Assembly: GCA_963580285.1 (NCBI GenBank)
Contig: OY757017.1
Span: 15,512,538-15,576,537 of the forward strand
DNA: 64,000 bases
Direction: 5' to 3'
From: Lucinisca nassula
Lineage: Eukaryota > Mollusca > Bivalvia > Lucinida > Lucinidae
The translations under genes were made by a program, and so were the position numbers. The notes under the pieces are model-generated. The model made no database searches. It worked only from the letters and a program-made list of their open reading frames with translations, and was not told where the DNA came from. Positions 51,971 to 61,950 of the stretch are shown here, in pieces. Numbering within the stretch: position 1 is the stretch's first letter; each line of letters opens with the position of its first letter.

Positions 51971-52634
51971 TTTTATGTAATGATGGTTGGTGTCTGATGT
52001 ATGTCTCTGGCCGGGCCCATCGGAGTCTAACTGTTGGTATTCTTTTGCTCCAGCTTTTCAGTGGTTTCTTCCTGTCGAGCCCTCACCGTTGATTCATCTC
52101 TGTGGTTGTTTGATTTTTGTGTTCTCGGAGATGTTGCACTGATGAGATGGGGGCCTTCATGCGGACTGAACAAATTATTTGTCTAAATTGCGATGAAGTA
52201 AGGGCAAGGGCTTCGGTCGCGAATTTTTTTTTTTTTTTTTTTTTTTCGTTCTTTTTTTTCTTCCGGTTTCGCCTTAACCCCAGGAGGAGACACAGACGGT
52301 GTATAACTCACACTCCAGTTTTGCACTACCCCAAAATACACACAGTAGAATTCGTTTCACTGACCGTTCCAAGGCGGTTCTTCTGTCGCGGTTTATTTTA
52401 GTATGGTTTGTCTTTGAGTGTGTGTATCACTTATGTTTTTTTTTTTTTTTGTTGTTGTTGTTGTTTTGGATAGCCAGTTGGCCATTTTGTTGTGGGAAAG
52501 TAACTGTCCTTTCTGATTTCCATTAGGGTCTAGTTGGTTCATGTTTGTGTTCTGTCCCTTTAGTGTCTCTAATGGGGATGGGAGCTATGGGTCATTTGTA
52601 TCGATTCCTTGTCATTGCCTTCACTTCTATTTTT
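51971..52634 (+). mobile_element. PLE-A spacer and tail with T-rich expansion
   Basis: CTAACTGTTGGTATTC to GCCTTCACTTCTATTTTT. The ATTTAAGCCC block is replaced by a T-run and about 110 bases (52,228-52,345) of sequence not seen in other copies. Tail positions do not show the A-to-G pattern. Confidence 0.8.
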
Positions 52635-54571
52635 AGCTCACCGTCACATAGTGACAAGTTGTCCTTTTAGGATCACTTTTTGTCCGTCATGCGTCCGTCC
52701 GTCAGTGCGTCCGTAAACAATTTCTTCAAACGACATCTCCTCCTAAACTACTGATCGGTTTTTGACCAAACTTCACAGGAATGATCCTTAAGTGGTCCCC
52801 TTTCAAAGTTGTTCAAATTGTTCCGGTCCGTTGCACATCTAGGTCACAGGAGCCAAAAATAGATTTTTTTTTCACTGAAAACTTAAAAAAATCTTCTTCT
52901 CTGACCCACAAGGCCCAGGTCTTTGATATTTATTATGAAGCTTCATCTAGTGGACCCCTACCAAGACTGTTCAAATTATAGTGATGGGGGCAAAAATGCC
53001 CCCGCCCCGGGTCCCTTTGGTTTTACATAGGATTATATAGGGAAAATCTTTAAAAATCTTCTTCTCTGAAACCGCAAGGCCCAGGTCTTTGATATTTGGT
53101 ATGAAGCTTCATCAAGTGGACCCCTACCAAGATTGTTCAAATTATAGTGCTGGAGCCAAAAATACCCCCGCCCCGGGGCCCTTAGGTTTCACATTGGCTT
53201 ATATAGGGAAAATCTTTAAAAATCTTCTTCTCTGAAGCCGCAAGGCCCAGGTCTTTGATAATTGGTATGAAGCTTCATCTAGTGGACCCCTACCAAGTCT
53301 GTTCAAATTATAGTGCTGTTGCCAAAAATACCCCACCCCTGGGCCCTTTGGTTTTACATGGGCTTATATAGGGAAAATCTTTAAAAATCTTCTTCTCTAA
53401 AACCGCAAGGCCCATGTCTTTGCTACTTGGTATGAAGCTTCATCTAGTAGACCCCTACCAAGATTGTTCAAATTATTGCCCTGAGGCCAAAAATGCCCCC
53501 GCCCCGGGGCCCTTGGTTTTACATAGGCTTAAATATAGGGAAATCTTTAAAAATCTTCTTCTCTGAAACCACAAGGCCCATGTCTTTGCTATTTGGTATG
53601 AAGCTTCATCTAGTAGACCCCTACCAAGATTGTTCAAATTATAGCCCTGAGGCCAAAAATGCCCCTGCCCCGGGGCCCTTGGTTTTACATAGGCTTAAAT
53701 ATAGGGAAATCTTTAAAAATCTTCTTCTCTGAAACCACAAGGCCCAGGTCTTTGATATTTGGTATGAGGCTTCATCTTGTGGACCTCTACCAAGATTGTT
53801 CAAATTAAAGCCCGTCTTTGATATTTGGTACGAAGCTTCATCTAGTGTACCTCTACCTAGATTGTTCAAATTAGACTTATATAAGAAAAATCTTGAAAAT
53901 CTTCTTCTCTGAAACCACAAAACCTAGGTCTTTGATATTTGTTGTGAAATTTCATCTAGTAGACCTCTATCAAAATTGTTCAAATTATAGTCCTGGGGCC
54001 AAATATGCCTCCGCCCCGAGATCCTTTGGTTTTACAAAGACTTACATAGGGGAAATCTTTAAAAAACATCTTCTCTGAAACTGCAAGGCCCATGTCTTTG
54101 ATATTTGGTATGGAGCTTCACCTAGTGGACCTCTACCAAGATTGTTCACATTATAGCCCTCGGGCCACAAATGCCCTCGTCCCGGGGCCCTTTGATTTTA
54201 CATAGACTTAAATAGTGATAATCTTTGAAAATCTTTTTTCTCTGGAACAGCAAGGCCTGAGGCCAAAATGCCCCCACCCCGGGGTCATTTGGTTTTTACA
54301 GGCTTATGTAGGGAACATCTTTAAAAAATCTTCTTCTCTGAAACCGCAAGGCCCAGGTCTTTGATATTTGGTGTGTAGCTTCATCTAGTGGACCTTTGCC
54401 AAGTTTGTTCAAATTATAGCCTTTGTTGATATTTGGTATGAAGCTTCACCTTTTTAGACCTCCATCAATATTATGCAAATTATAGCACTGGGGTCAGTAA
54501 TGGCCCTCCCCGGGGCCCACTTATTACTCTATTGATCAGGTGAGCGATCCAGGGCCATCATGGCTCTCTTG
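52635..54571 (+). mobile_element. Element C: HINE-like element of 166-bp repeats
   Basis: Left end AGCTCACCGTCACATAGTGAC, GCGTCCGTCC microsatellite, then CGTAAACAATTTCTTCAAAC leader. The core is ten or so units spaced 165-166 bases (CTTCTCTGAA at 53,061, 53,227 and 53,558). The right end is CAGGTGAGCGATCCAGGGCC then ATCATGGCTCTCTTG. It inserted in the T-run at the end of a PLE-A tail (CTTCTATTTTT / TTTTCATT). Monomers share AATCTTCTTCTCTGAAACC and CAAGGCCCA with Elements A and B but form a distinct subfamily. Confidence 0.82.
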
Positions 54572-54659
54572 TTTTCATTTATAACGATATTGTTCTCATT
54601 GATAGTTTTATCTTATGTTTCCGGTGTTATTTACAATTTTCCTCTTTTTTTCTTTTTCT

Positions 54660-54693
54660 TTCTTCTTTTTTTTTTTTTTTTTTTTTTTTTTTG
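54660..54693. repeat. Poly-T tract
   Basis: CTTTC repeats leading into about 25 T residues. Confidence 0.95.
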
Positions 54694-54699
54694 AGAAAA

Positions 54700-55080
54700 G
54701 CGACGATTTTGCAATGTCATTTATCTCGTCACTTGACGAGCGGTTTAGTACATTCTCCCAATATTACACTAACTGATGATTCAAACACAATTCTAAATAA
54801 TCATCGTGACGGAGTTTTGCAGCACCTACTAAAATCGTTTTTCTTGTGACTTAAACTTTAAAATTACTGAACACAATGTACAGTCACGGTCACTGCACGT
54901 ACGAACAGCCACTGAAGGTCAGGTGGCTTTTTATCGTTATCAGGTTTTCGTCCATCTCTGATTAAAGATCGGCTCGAAGTAATTGGAATAAAATGGACAT
55001 ATAAAGCAAATTAAACATTACTGCGCTCTCAAGCTATAATTACAGCTGCTTCGATAGCGCGAATATAGGGACCATCCATG
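54700..55080. other. Stretch without recognisable genes
   Basis: Nothing recognised. Confidence 0.45.
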
Positions 55081-55084
55081 GTTT

Positions 55085-55195
55085 TTCATTCATTAACATT
55101 TGCCGGACCCCGAGTAAGCTGTTTGAACATGAGCCCGTAGGGCCGAATGTTCAAACATCTTCACAGGGATCCGGCAAATATGAATGCAATGAAAT
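55085..55195. repeat. Long imperfect palindrome
   Basis: ATTTGCCGGA (55,098-55,107) pairs with TCCGGCAAAT (55,170-55,179) and TGTTTGAACAT (55,120-55,130) with ATGTTCAAACA (55,147-55,157). TTCATT/AATGAA extends outside. Probably the body of a small fold-back element; no second copy seen. Confidence 0.7.
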
Positions 55196-55376
55196 AAATA
55201 TGGCTGATTGTTGTTCTTGCATTACATACAATTCCGACAGAAAATTTGGACAGAGGCGCCCCAAAGCTCCATATAAACTTTTCAAATGCGACAAGCAAAC
55301 CAACATGACGGCTAGTTCGGAATGATTTTTACAATGATGTTGTTACGCAATGACTCTCCTACGTCATTATAATATG

Positions 55377-55613
55377 AGCCCCGCCAAGCGAATTTGGGTC
55401 TTCGAGCATTCCGTCATGACAAATTTTAACTGCGCATGCTCAGCCATTCAGAGGGGGCAGGGATATGGCTTTCTGTCTGAAGGTTCATCTTGATTCACTG
55501 CTTGTATGAGCGAGCAGCGAAGGTTCTGGCGAGACTGCGCGGATGCGCAGGCTCGCCTGAACCTTCGCTGCTCGCATAGGCGATAAGTACCAAAATCGCT
55601 TGACGGGGCCCAT
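55377..55613 (-). mobile_element. M4 MITE, copy 2 (inverted to copy 1)
   Basis: GAGCCCCGCCAAGCGAATTT to CGATTTTGG-type end CAAAATCGCTTGACGGGGCC. The reverse complement matches 38,115-38,352 with few differences. It lies in an AT palindrome (TATAATAT / ATATTATA). Confidence 0.88.
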
Positions 55614-56164
55614 ATTATAAACTGCCACGTCCAGGGCGACAATGCTACGTCGCTCTACTTGTAATGTAGAAGTTCAAAATCCATGAATTAAGAGCCCGCC
55701 AATTTCATGATTTGAACATGTTTTTATTGTTTGAAAACGGCTATCGGTCCGTATGACAATGGCTTCAAACAGCCATGCGTATAGGTATTTATGCAAGAAT
55801 TCAAGATCGACTGATTATCATCAAGACGTTGCAGGTTTGAGCTCGTCTGGGTAATGGCGAAAAACAGAATATATACTGTACTGATTAAACGTTTATGCAT
55901 AGCGTCAGCACAGGGAAAGTGCGGCTAGGTAAACTGGACGTTTCGACATACCCTTGATAGTTTTGACTGGAAGGTTTAACTCCAGTATAAACCGAAACCG
56001 ATATTTGTATCAATTTCTATCCCGCGTTTGCGTGAGTCAATCTCTAATAGGTTTTAACTTGCACCCAGAACCAAAAACCTCTGAGGTCATTACATGAGGT
56101 GCCAAAATTTGAATAGTTTGGACGAAACATCTGCTTGTGTGATATTTTCACGTTTCATGTGTGT

Positions 56165-56335
56165 GCCATAGGCCAGATTGGAATCCCGGATCTGCCTAGG
56201 GCAGATTAAAATTCTGGTTTTGTCTAGACCAAATTTGGTCTAGGCAGATCCAGAATATGTCTTGGTCAGATAAGAATTCCCATCTAGCTGCTAGGCAGAT
56301 TCTGGATCTGCCTGGACCAAAACGGAATCCTTAAA
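56165..56335. repeat. Compound palindrome of GGATCTGCCTAG words (M5)
   Basis: Repeated and inverted GGATCTGCC, GTCTAGACCAAA/TTTGGTCTAG and CAGATTCTGGATCTG words over 170 bases. The same words build 60,300-60,425. Confidence 0.75.
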
Positions 56336-56502
56336 AATGAGACACGCAAAATAACAACAGAAAAACAAAACGCACATGTTCAATTTTATATTGTTTCACT
56401 ATTTCTTTCCTTTTTTCATATTTATTACAAATAACACCATCCTACAGCACACTGATCGAACCAGATTGAAAACAGTCTCTGAATTATATCCATTTAAAGT
56501 AG

Positions 56503-57120
56503 AAGTAAAACAAAGATCAGGAATCGATACAATTAACTAACTCCATCCATCAAAGACACCAAAGGGAAAGAAACACAAACATTAAGCGACCAGACCATAA
56601 TGGAAACCTAAACAAAGGAAGGCCATAAGGACAGTTACTTTCCCACAAAATGGCCATATGGACATCCAAAATATAAACACACAAGTGATACACACAGTAA
56701 GTAACAAACAACAACATAAATAAATCGCCACAGAAGAACTGCCTTGGGACGGTCAGTGGAAAGATTTCCACTGGGGGCTTAAATGGATTTTACGTGGCCA
56801 CAATCCTCGCCCTTACTTCCGTCGCGATTTAGACAAATAATTTGTTCAGTCCGCATGAAGGCCTCCTAACTCATCAGTGCAACATCTCCGTGAACACAAA
56901 TAATCAATGAACCACAGAGGTGAGACAACGGTGAGGACTCGACAGCAAGAAACCACTGAAATGCTGGAGCAAACGAAAACCAACAGTTAGACTCCGATGG
57001 GCTCGACCAGAGACAGAGCATCAGGCACCAAGTAACTTTACCTTGAATTAGATCTCTCTAATTCTCAATAAGCCTTTACGTTGGAACCGTCATAGAATCT
57101 GAGGCCTGACCCACCGGCGT
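56503..57120 (-). mobile_element. PLE-A spacer and tail repeat
   Basis: Complete in reverse, from AAAGTAGAAGTAAAACAAAG at left to ACCGGCGTGCAATTAAAG at right. Directly continues into the RT relic at right. Confidence 0.9.
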
Positions 57121-58031
57121 GCAATTAAAGAGGGAAACAAAGTTGCCAACCGCGATTTGGCCAACCTACACGCACGCAGCCTGCCGTACAACATCCACGC
57201 CGCACCCAATCCCCCTATATCGAAGAACGACTCCACGAAATTGGGCGCTAAAGTCATTCCGGCCATACACCCCTCTGAATCTACACACCAAGCCACCACA
57301 AAACGTGGGCTCCGACAGACACCGCTGCAGAAGAGATTTAAGTCCAATATTGAATTTTGAAACCAAACCAGAACGGCGTCTACAAAATCCTGAAAAGGCT
57401 TTGCGCAGCCTATGGTACCGATAACCCTGATTAAGAAGCCTAGCCGTTAATAATTTATTACGAGAGTTGAAGTCAGTTACATGACTACACACTCTAGCAA
57501 ATTGAATTAATTGCGAAATATAAACGCCATATGATGGCGCACGAGGAACACCACCATCCAAAAAAGGAAACATTACAATCTCAAAATCAAAGCCATCGCG
57601 TCCATCATAAACCCTGCACGAAACAAACCCATCTACAACAGATAGATACAAACCCATAAACGGGGCCTCGGCATCAGACGAATTCGCTCCATCCAACTGA
57701 AGCCCCGGGGAGGGGGGGGGGGGGGGCAAATCCGACTGATCAAATCACAAAAATAGGTACTACCAACACCCAACAAACCATCTAAACATCCAGAAGCGGA
57801 GCCAAAAGCTTCAACAATCCCAGACCGGCCACCAACGGAAAGCGACAATATGAAGTCTCCCCCACAACAACAAAAGAACAGACCAGCTACAAGAGGCGCG
57901 CAACCCGCACCCACCGGAACGCCCACAACCTGCCCAAACAACCAAGCACCGAATCCAACACAAACACCGCCAAGCAGAAAGGCGAGGGCATCACACACCC
58001 TCCGAGTATGCTGAGTATAGCCTCCAGTCAA
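57121..58031 (-). pseudogene. PLE-A RT, longest RT relic, A-to-G substituted
   Basis: Minus strand, two main frames. The first (58,031-57,640) has VCDALAFLLGGVCVGFGAWL, FGQVVGVPVGAGCAPLVAGL (PMGTNCAPL block) and AFGSASGCLDGLLGV (where YLDD would be). The second (57,729-57,166) has SSDAEAPFMGLYLSVVDGF, RVYDGRDGFDFEIVMFPFLD, YGVYISQLIQFARVCSHVTD, FNSRNKLLTARLLNQGYRYH and GIGCGVDVVRQAACV. The catalytic YLDD reads CLDG. Changes are dominated by A to G in the sense strand, densest at 57,720-58,031 and 57,125-57,350; 57,420-57,560 is nearly normal. A G-run of about 16 interrupts it near 57,709-57,726. Confidence 0.85.
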
Positions 58032-58172
58032 GAGAGCCGCATCATATAACTGTTCAGAACTATCGTAGAATTTATTCGCCTCGGTGTCCAGAAGACGTAA
58101 AACAGAAACGGGTTATGAACTTAAAAATGAAAGCATAGAGTGGCGTCCATGATTTAATAATATAATTGACAG

Positions 58173-58536
58173 TCACTTCAGTCTAGTATTGTTGCGTTTA
58201 AACGCACGTAATTTACGTTTAAAGTTACCATCTTTCCTGGTGCCGTGAGATCTAGTTCTGTGTTTTCGACATTCCAGGAGCGAGAAAATATCAAAGTCCG
58301 GCATTCTGGAAATATTACCATCATGATAAATGTTGTCATTAAATCCCAGTGGAAAAGGGGTCTGTAAACATTTAATCCATTTCAGTTCAGCCTCATGTCT
58401 TTTGATAATTTTGAATCTAGATGTAGAATTTGAATCGTAATAAAGTTTTTCCACTGGTTGGATAACAATGTTATTTACAGAATGACCTGTACGTCGAAAG
58501 TGACGGTACAAGAAAGTGTCAGTTTTCTTAGGCTTC
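58173..58536 (-). pseudogene. PLE GIY-YIG endonuclease, C-terminal part
   Basis: The minus frame reads FLYRHFRRTGHSVNNIVIQP, VEKLYYDSNSTSRFKIIKRH, EAELKWIKCLQTPFPLGFND and NIYHDGNISRMPDFDIFSLL, then a basic tail. In Penelope-like elements a GIY-YIG nuclease lies C-terminal to the RT; the R..E..WI and H-rich blocks fit its second half. The frame is open for 112 codons and ends at a stop, so this segment is well preserved. It is separated from its N-terminal half (59,038-59,512) by an inserted tail repeat. Confidence 0.78.
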
Positions 58537-59037
58537 TAACTGTTGGTTTTCTTTTGCTCCAGCATTTCAGTGGTTTCTTGCTGTCGAGTCCTCACCGTTG
58601 TCTCACCTCTGTGGTTCTTTGATTTCTGTGTTCACGGGGATGTTGCACTGATGAGTTAGGAGGCCTTCATGCGGACTGAACAAATTATTTGTCTAAATCG
58701 CGACGGAAGTAAGGGCGAGGATTGTGGCCACGTAAAATCGATTTAAGCCCCCCAGTGGAAATCTTCCACTGACCGTTCCAAGGCGGCTCTTCTGTGGCGA
58801 TTTATTTATGTTGTTGTTTGTTACTTACTGTGTGTATCACTTGTGTCTTTTAATTTTGGATGGCCATATGGCCATTTTGTGGGAAAGTAACTGTCCATAT
58901 GGCCTTCCTTTGTTTAGGTTTCCATTATGGTCTGGTCGCTTAATGTTTGTATTTCTTTCCCTTTGGTGTCTTTTATGGATGGAGTAAGTTAATTGTATCA
59001 ATTCCTGATCTTTGTTTTACTTCTACTTTACTCATTC
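58537..59037 (+). mobile_element. PLE-A tail repeat inserted in the GIY-YIG gene
   Basis: Starts CTAACTGTTGGTTTTC, ends TTTACTTCTACTTTA, full length. It splits the nuclease frame between ...EHYRRM and KPKKTDTF..., in opposite orientation. Confidence 0.9.
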
Positions 59038-59515
59038 TACGATAATGCTCGTTCAATCTAGTTTTAAGCATGCGGTTAGTTTGACCGACGTACTGCATAT
59101 TACAGTTTGCAGCACGTCATGTAATTAGATAAATTAAATCTGTAGACTGTCATGTCAAATCAGACATGTTAACTACAGAGAAGTGTCTACCGTTTACAGA
59201 TGGAGTAACGGCAGACGCAGTGCTTAAATGAAAACAACATCTGCACCTCTTGGCATTGCACTTAGAAATACTAGGATACATTCCACTTCTTTTCCACGGA
59301 TTAGTATATTTACGAAGACTACTCCCAAAAACATTGGTATTGCCTGCTCCATTGAGATTAACTGAAGTAACAGAAGACAAAGTAAAGGATCTAACCAATA
59401 CCGAAGGCAACATAGTATTAAAGTTCTTAATAGAATGGGGAATCCGTACAGAAGAAGCAGAGTGTAACCTAAGGGGTGATATTGATATTTTAAATGTATT
59501 AGTGATACTCATGTG
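59038..59515 (-). pseudogene. PLE GIY-YIG endonuclease, N-terminal part
   Basis: The minus frame has KRSGMYPSISKCNAKRCRCC then FHLSTASAVTPSVNGRHF, a Cys/His cluster (C..KRC..C.H) typical just before the nuclease in this family. After TGA codons in place of expected Cys come LIYLIT and NCNMQYVGQT, the GIY-YIG core with YVGQ, then TRLNEHYRR. Together with 58,173-58,536 it is the C-terminal module of a Penelope-like polyprotein. No RT precedes it at right. Confidence 0.78.
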
Positions 59516-59589
59516 GGTTAATAAAGTTATGATACCGTCAAAACTAAAGCGATCTTCATACCGGTCATTAAATAAAACAGCATAAAAAA

Positions 59590-60290
59590 ATTACTGAAGA
59601 TAATTCCTTCGAATAGAAGGAAGGTACAACAAAAGCCCACAAAACATCTAAGTCTACTTAAAGTCCAGGGATGTCAAACAAGAAGTTGTTATACAATATA
59701 AACTTGTAAAGTCGTTTATAAATGATAGGTGCTTTGTTTCGCAAAAGAAAGTCTTTTTATGATAAGGAGATGATTCACATAAGCGTTTCGCTTGTTTTCA
59801 AATTCTGTCATTGCAAGTTGTACATGTACTGTTGTAACTTGCCTATTTATTTAAAGTCAATAAATATTATTTAAACCAATGTCTCTATATTTTCCATAAA
59901 TTTTGTTGTATTTTCATTTTACTGTATTTGTTAAATCCCTTTGCGTTCATCTTTTGTTCTAGTAATATATATATAATTATATTGTGCTTCACACTTTATT
60001 ATCTTCTGTGTCAGATGGTTAATTGGTCCCCAATACAAATAATAACAGAAGATGAATGCAGTGTGTTGATTTCAATTATTGAAAAAAAAGCCATTTTATT
60101 TATTTTTATTTATTTTTTTTTTTTTGCAAATCATAATCTTATCTTAATAACAGTATATTTATATTTCATTCATTTATTTTTTTGTATTTATGTATTTTAT
60201 TTATTTTGAGGGCTTGCATCAAACTGCCATCAAAAATTACTGAATAAATAGATAAAACATTTGTGATATCCAGTCAAAATATATAATGAA
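59590..60290. other. Stretch without recognisable genes
   Basis: Strongly AT-rich, with T/A-run and TTTATTTA low-complexity sequence at 60,085-60,210; the open frame there is an artefact. Confidence 0.55.
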
Positions 60291-60299
60291 TGTTAACAA

Positions 60300-60430
60300 A
60301 TAGATTCTAGTATGGCCTAGACAGATCCTGGATCTGCCTGGACCAAATTAGAATTCTAATTTGGACTAGGCATATTCTGCCTATGTCTAGGCCGATTCAG
60401 GATCTGCCTAGATTACAATCTGGTCTACGA
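60300..60430. repeat. Compound palindrome of GGATCTGCCTAG words (M5), second copy
   Basis: CAGATCCTGGATCTGCC, AATTAGAATTCTAATT, GGCATATTCTGCC and CAGGATCTGCCTAG are stacked dyads sharing vocabulary with 56,165-56,335. Confidence 0.75.
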
Positions 60431-60704
60431 CATATGCATGAATGAACTATGAGTGCACAATGTCATTAATGAACAGCGGCAGCTTATGTTTTAGCTCCCC
60501 TGAGTCTAAGGCTCCCAGTGAGCTTAGAGAATGTTACACATAATAAAAAGACAAACCGTAACAGTCTCTTGACAATGGGTGCCACAAACGTTTGTTCAAA
60601 TTGTCTAGGTCACGGGACCAAGATGGCCGACATGCCCAAATATATTTAAAACCTAACAAACCTTAAACAATCTTCTCTCTCCGAGTGTTTCTAAACTTGG
60701 AATT

Positions 60705-60980
60705 ATTTTGTTCAGTCCGCATGAAGTCCTCCTAACTCATCAGTGCAACATCTCCGTGCACACAAAAATTAAACAACCACAGAGATGAAACAACGGTGAA
60801 GACTCGACAGCAAGAAACCACTGAAATGCAGGAGCAAATGAAAACCAACAGTTAGACTCCGATTGGCCCGACCAGGGACAGAGCATCAGGTACCAACCAA
60901 CATAAGCCTTTACATTGGAACCGTCATAGAATCTGAGGCCTGTCCCACCGGCGTGCAATTCAAGAGGGAAGGACTGTTGT
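60705..60980 (-). mobile_element. PLE-A spacer and partial tail
   Basis: ATTTTGTTCAGTCCGCATGA to CACCGGCGTGCAATTCAAG in reverse. The end half of the tail is absent. Confidence 0.85.
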
Positions 60981-60999
60981 ACAAACAAACAAAGTACGG

Positions 61000-61950
61000 C
61001 CTGTTGCACATTCAAGTTCTTCTACCACTTCCGAACTTTTTGAAATATTAACGTTATGTGTAACTGCCATCAAAACACATGTGTTTAAATATTACGACAA
61101 AGTGTATTAACGGTCAAGGCGAAATCTGTTTTGTCTATAAAAATCACAGGAGATTTAAAATAAACTAAATTTCAGACATTTTCGTGCTTTCAATCTGTCT
61201 ACATATGATGTTTCCACGCATTACGCTACACTACCTCATGATCTTATATAAGAAAAAACAAACTAAATTATTTGATTGAATGGACATGCCATAGGGAAGA
61301 TTCCCTCTACCTTGCATGTGATGCAAGAAATGATTTTTTTTCACTTCAGAATAGTATAAAAATATACGGTATGGTCATGTCAGAAAGTGTGTGAAGCTCT
61401 CACCTTTCTTCTTGACGATCTTCATATTAGATTCGAAACTAAGTTATTCAGACGAAAAATTCTAATTCCGAAGGGTATGAACTGCACATCCCTTGTGGCT
61501 GATTTGTTTCTGCTCTGTTATGAGAGGGACATCATGATGTCTCTTTTAGTCGAATAACAATCTTAAGTTATTGAGGCTTTTAGCTCGACGTCTAGATATT
61601 AAGTTATTAATTAAATATTGCTAATACCTACTTCGATGGGTAGATTAGTCAAATTTACCCATTCTGAACATCTAATAAATAAAGCAAAATGCCAATTGTT
61701 TGGATGCATACTCATCTGTTTTAAATGTGTTTGTTTAGTGCTAAATTTATGATAAACACGATGATTTTGATTTTGAGATTGTAAAGTTTCTTTTTTCGTA
61801 TGATGTTGTTCCTTGTGCAACTTCCTACTTGTATTCTATTTATATACCCCAATTTATTCGGTTTTCCAGAGTGTCTACTCATGTCTAATCAGGGTTACCG
61901 GTATCAAAAACTTCGCAAAGCATTCTCTTAGTTTCATAGACATCATTATG
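61000..61950 (+). pseudogene. PLE-A RT, long broken copy
   Basis: Collinear with the RT from the KSVLSIKIT region through STYDVSTHYATLPHDLI (motif A region). Then come DSLYLACDARNDFF, VCEALTFLLDDLHIRFE, MNCTSLVADLFLLCYERDIM and the YLDD-equivalent site near 61,598 (CTAGATATTAAGTTATTA; disrupted). After that come VYDKHDDFDFEIVKFL-like and CNQGYRYQKLRKAFS. Multiple stops and frameshifts. It is interrupted at 61,951 by the next tandem-repeat element. Confidence 0.82.

Noticed and set aside
51525..51997. Overlapping Gly/Cys/Val-rich frames on both strands as a novel protein family
   Set aside because: They are out-of-frame or A-to-G-altered readings of a PLE-A RT relic, alignable block by block to other copies.
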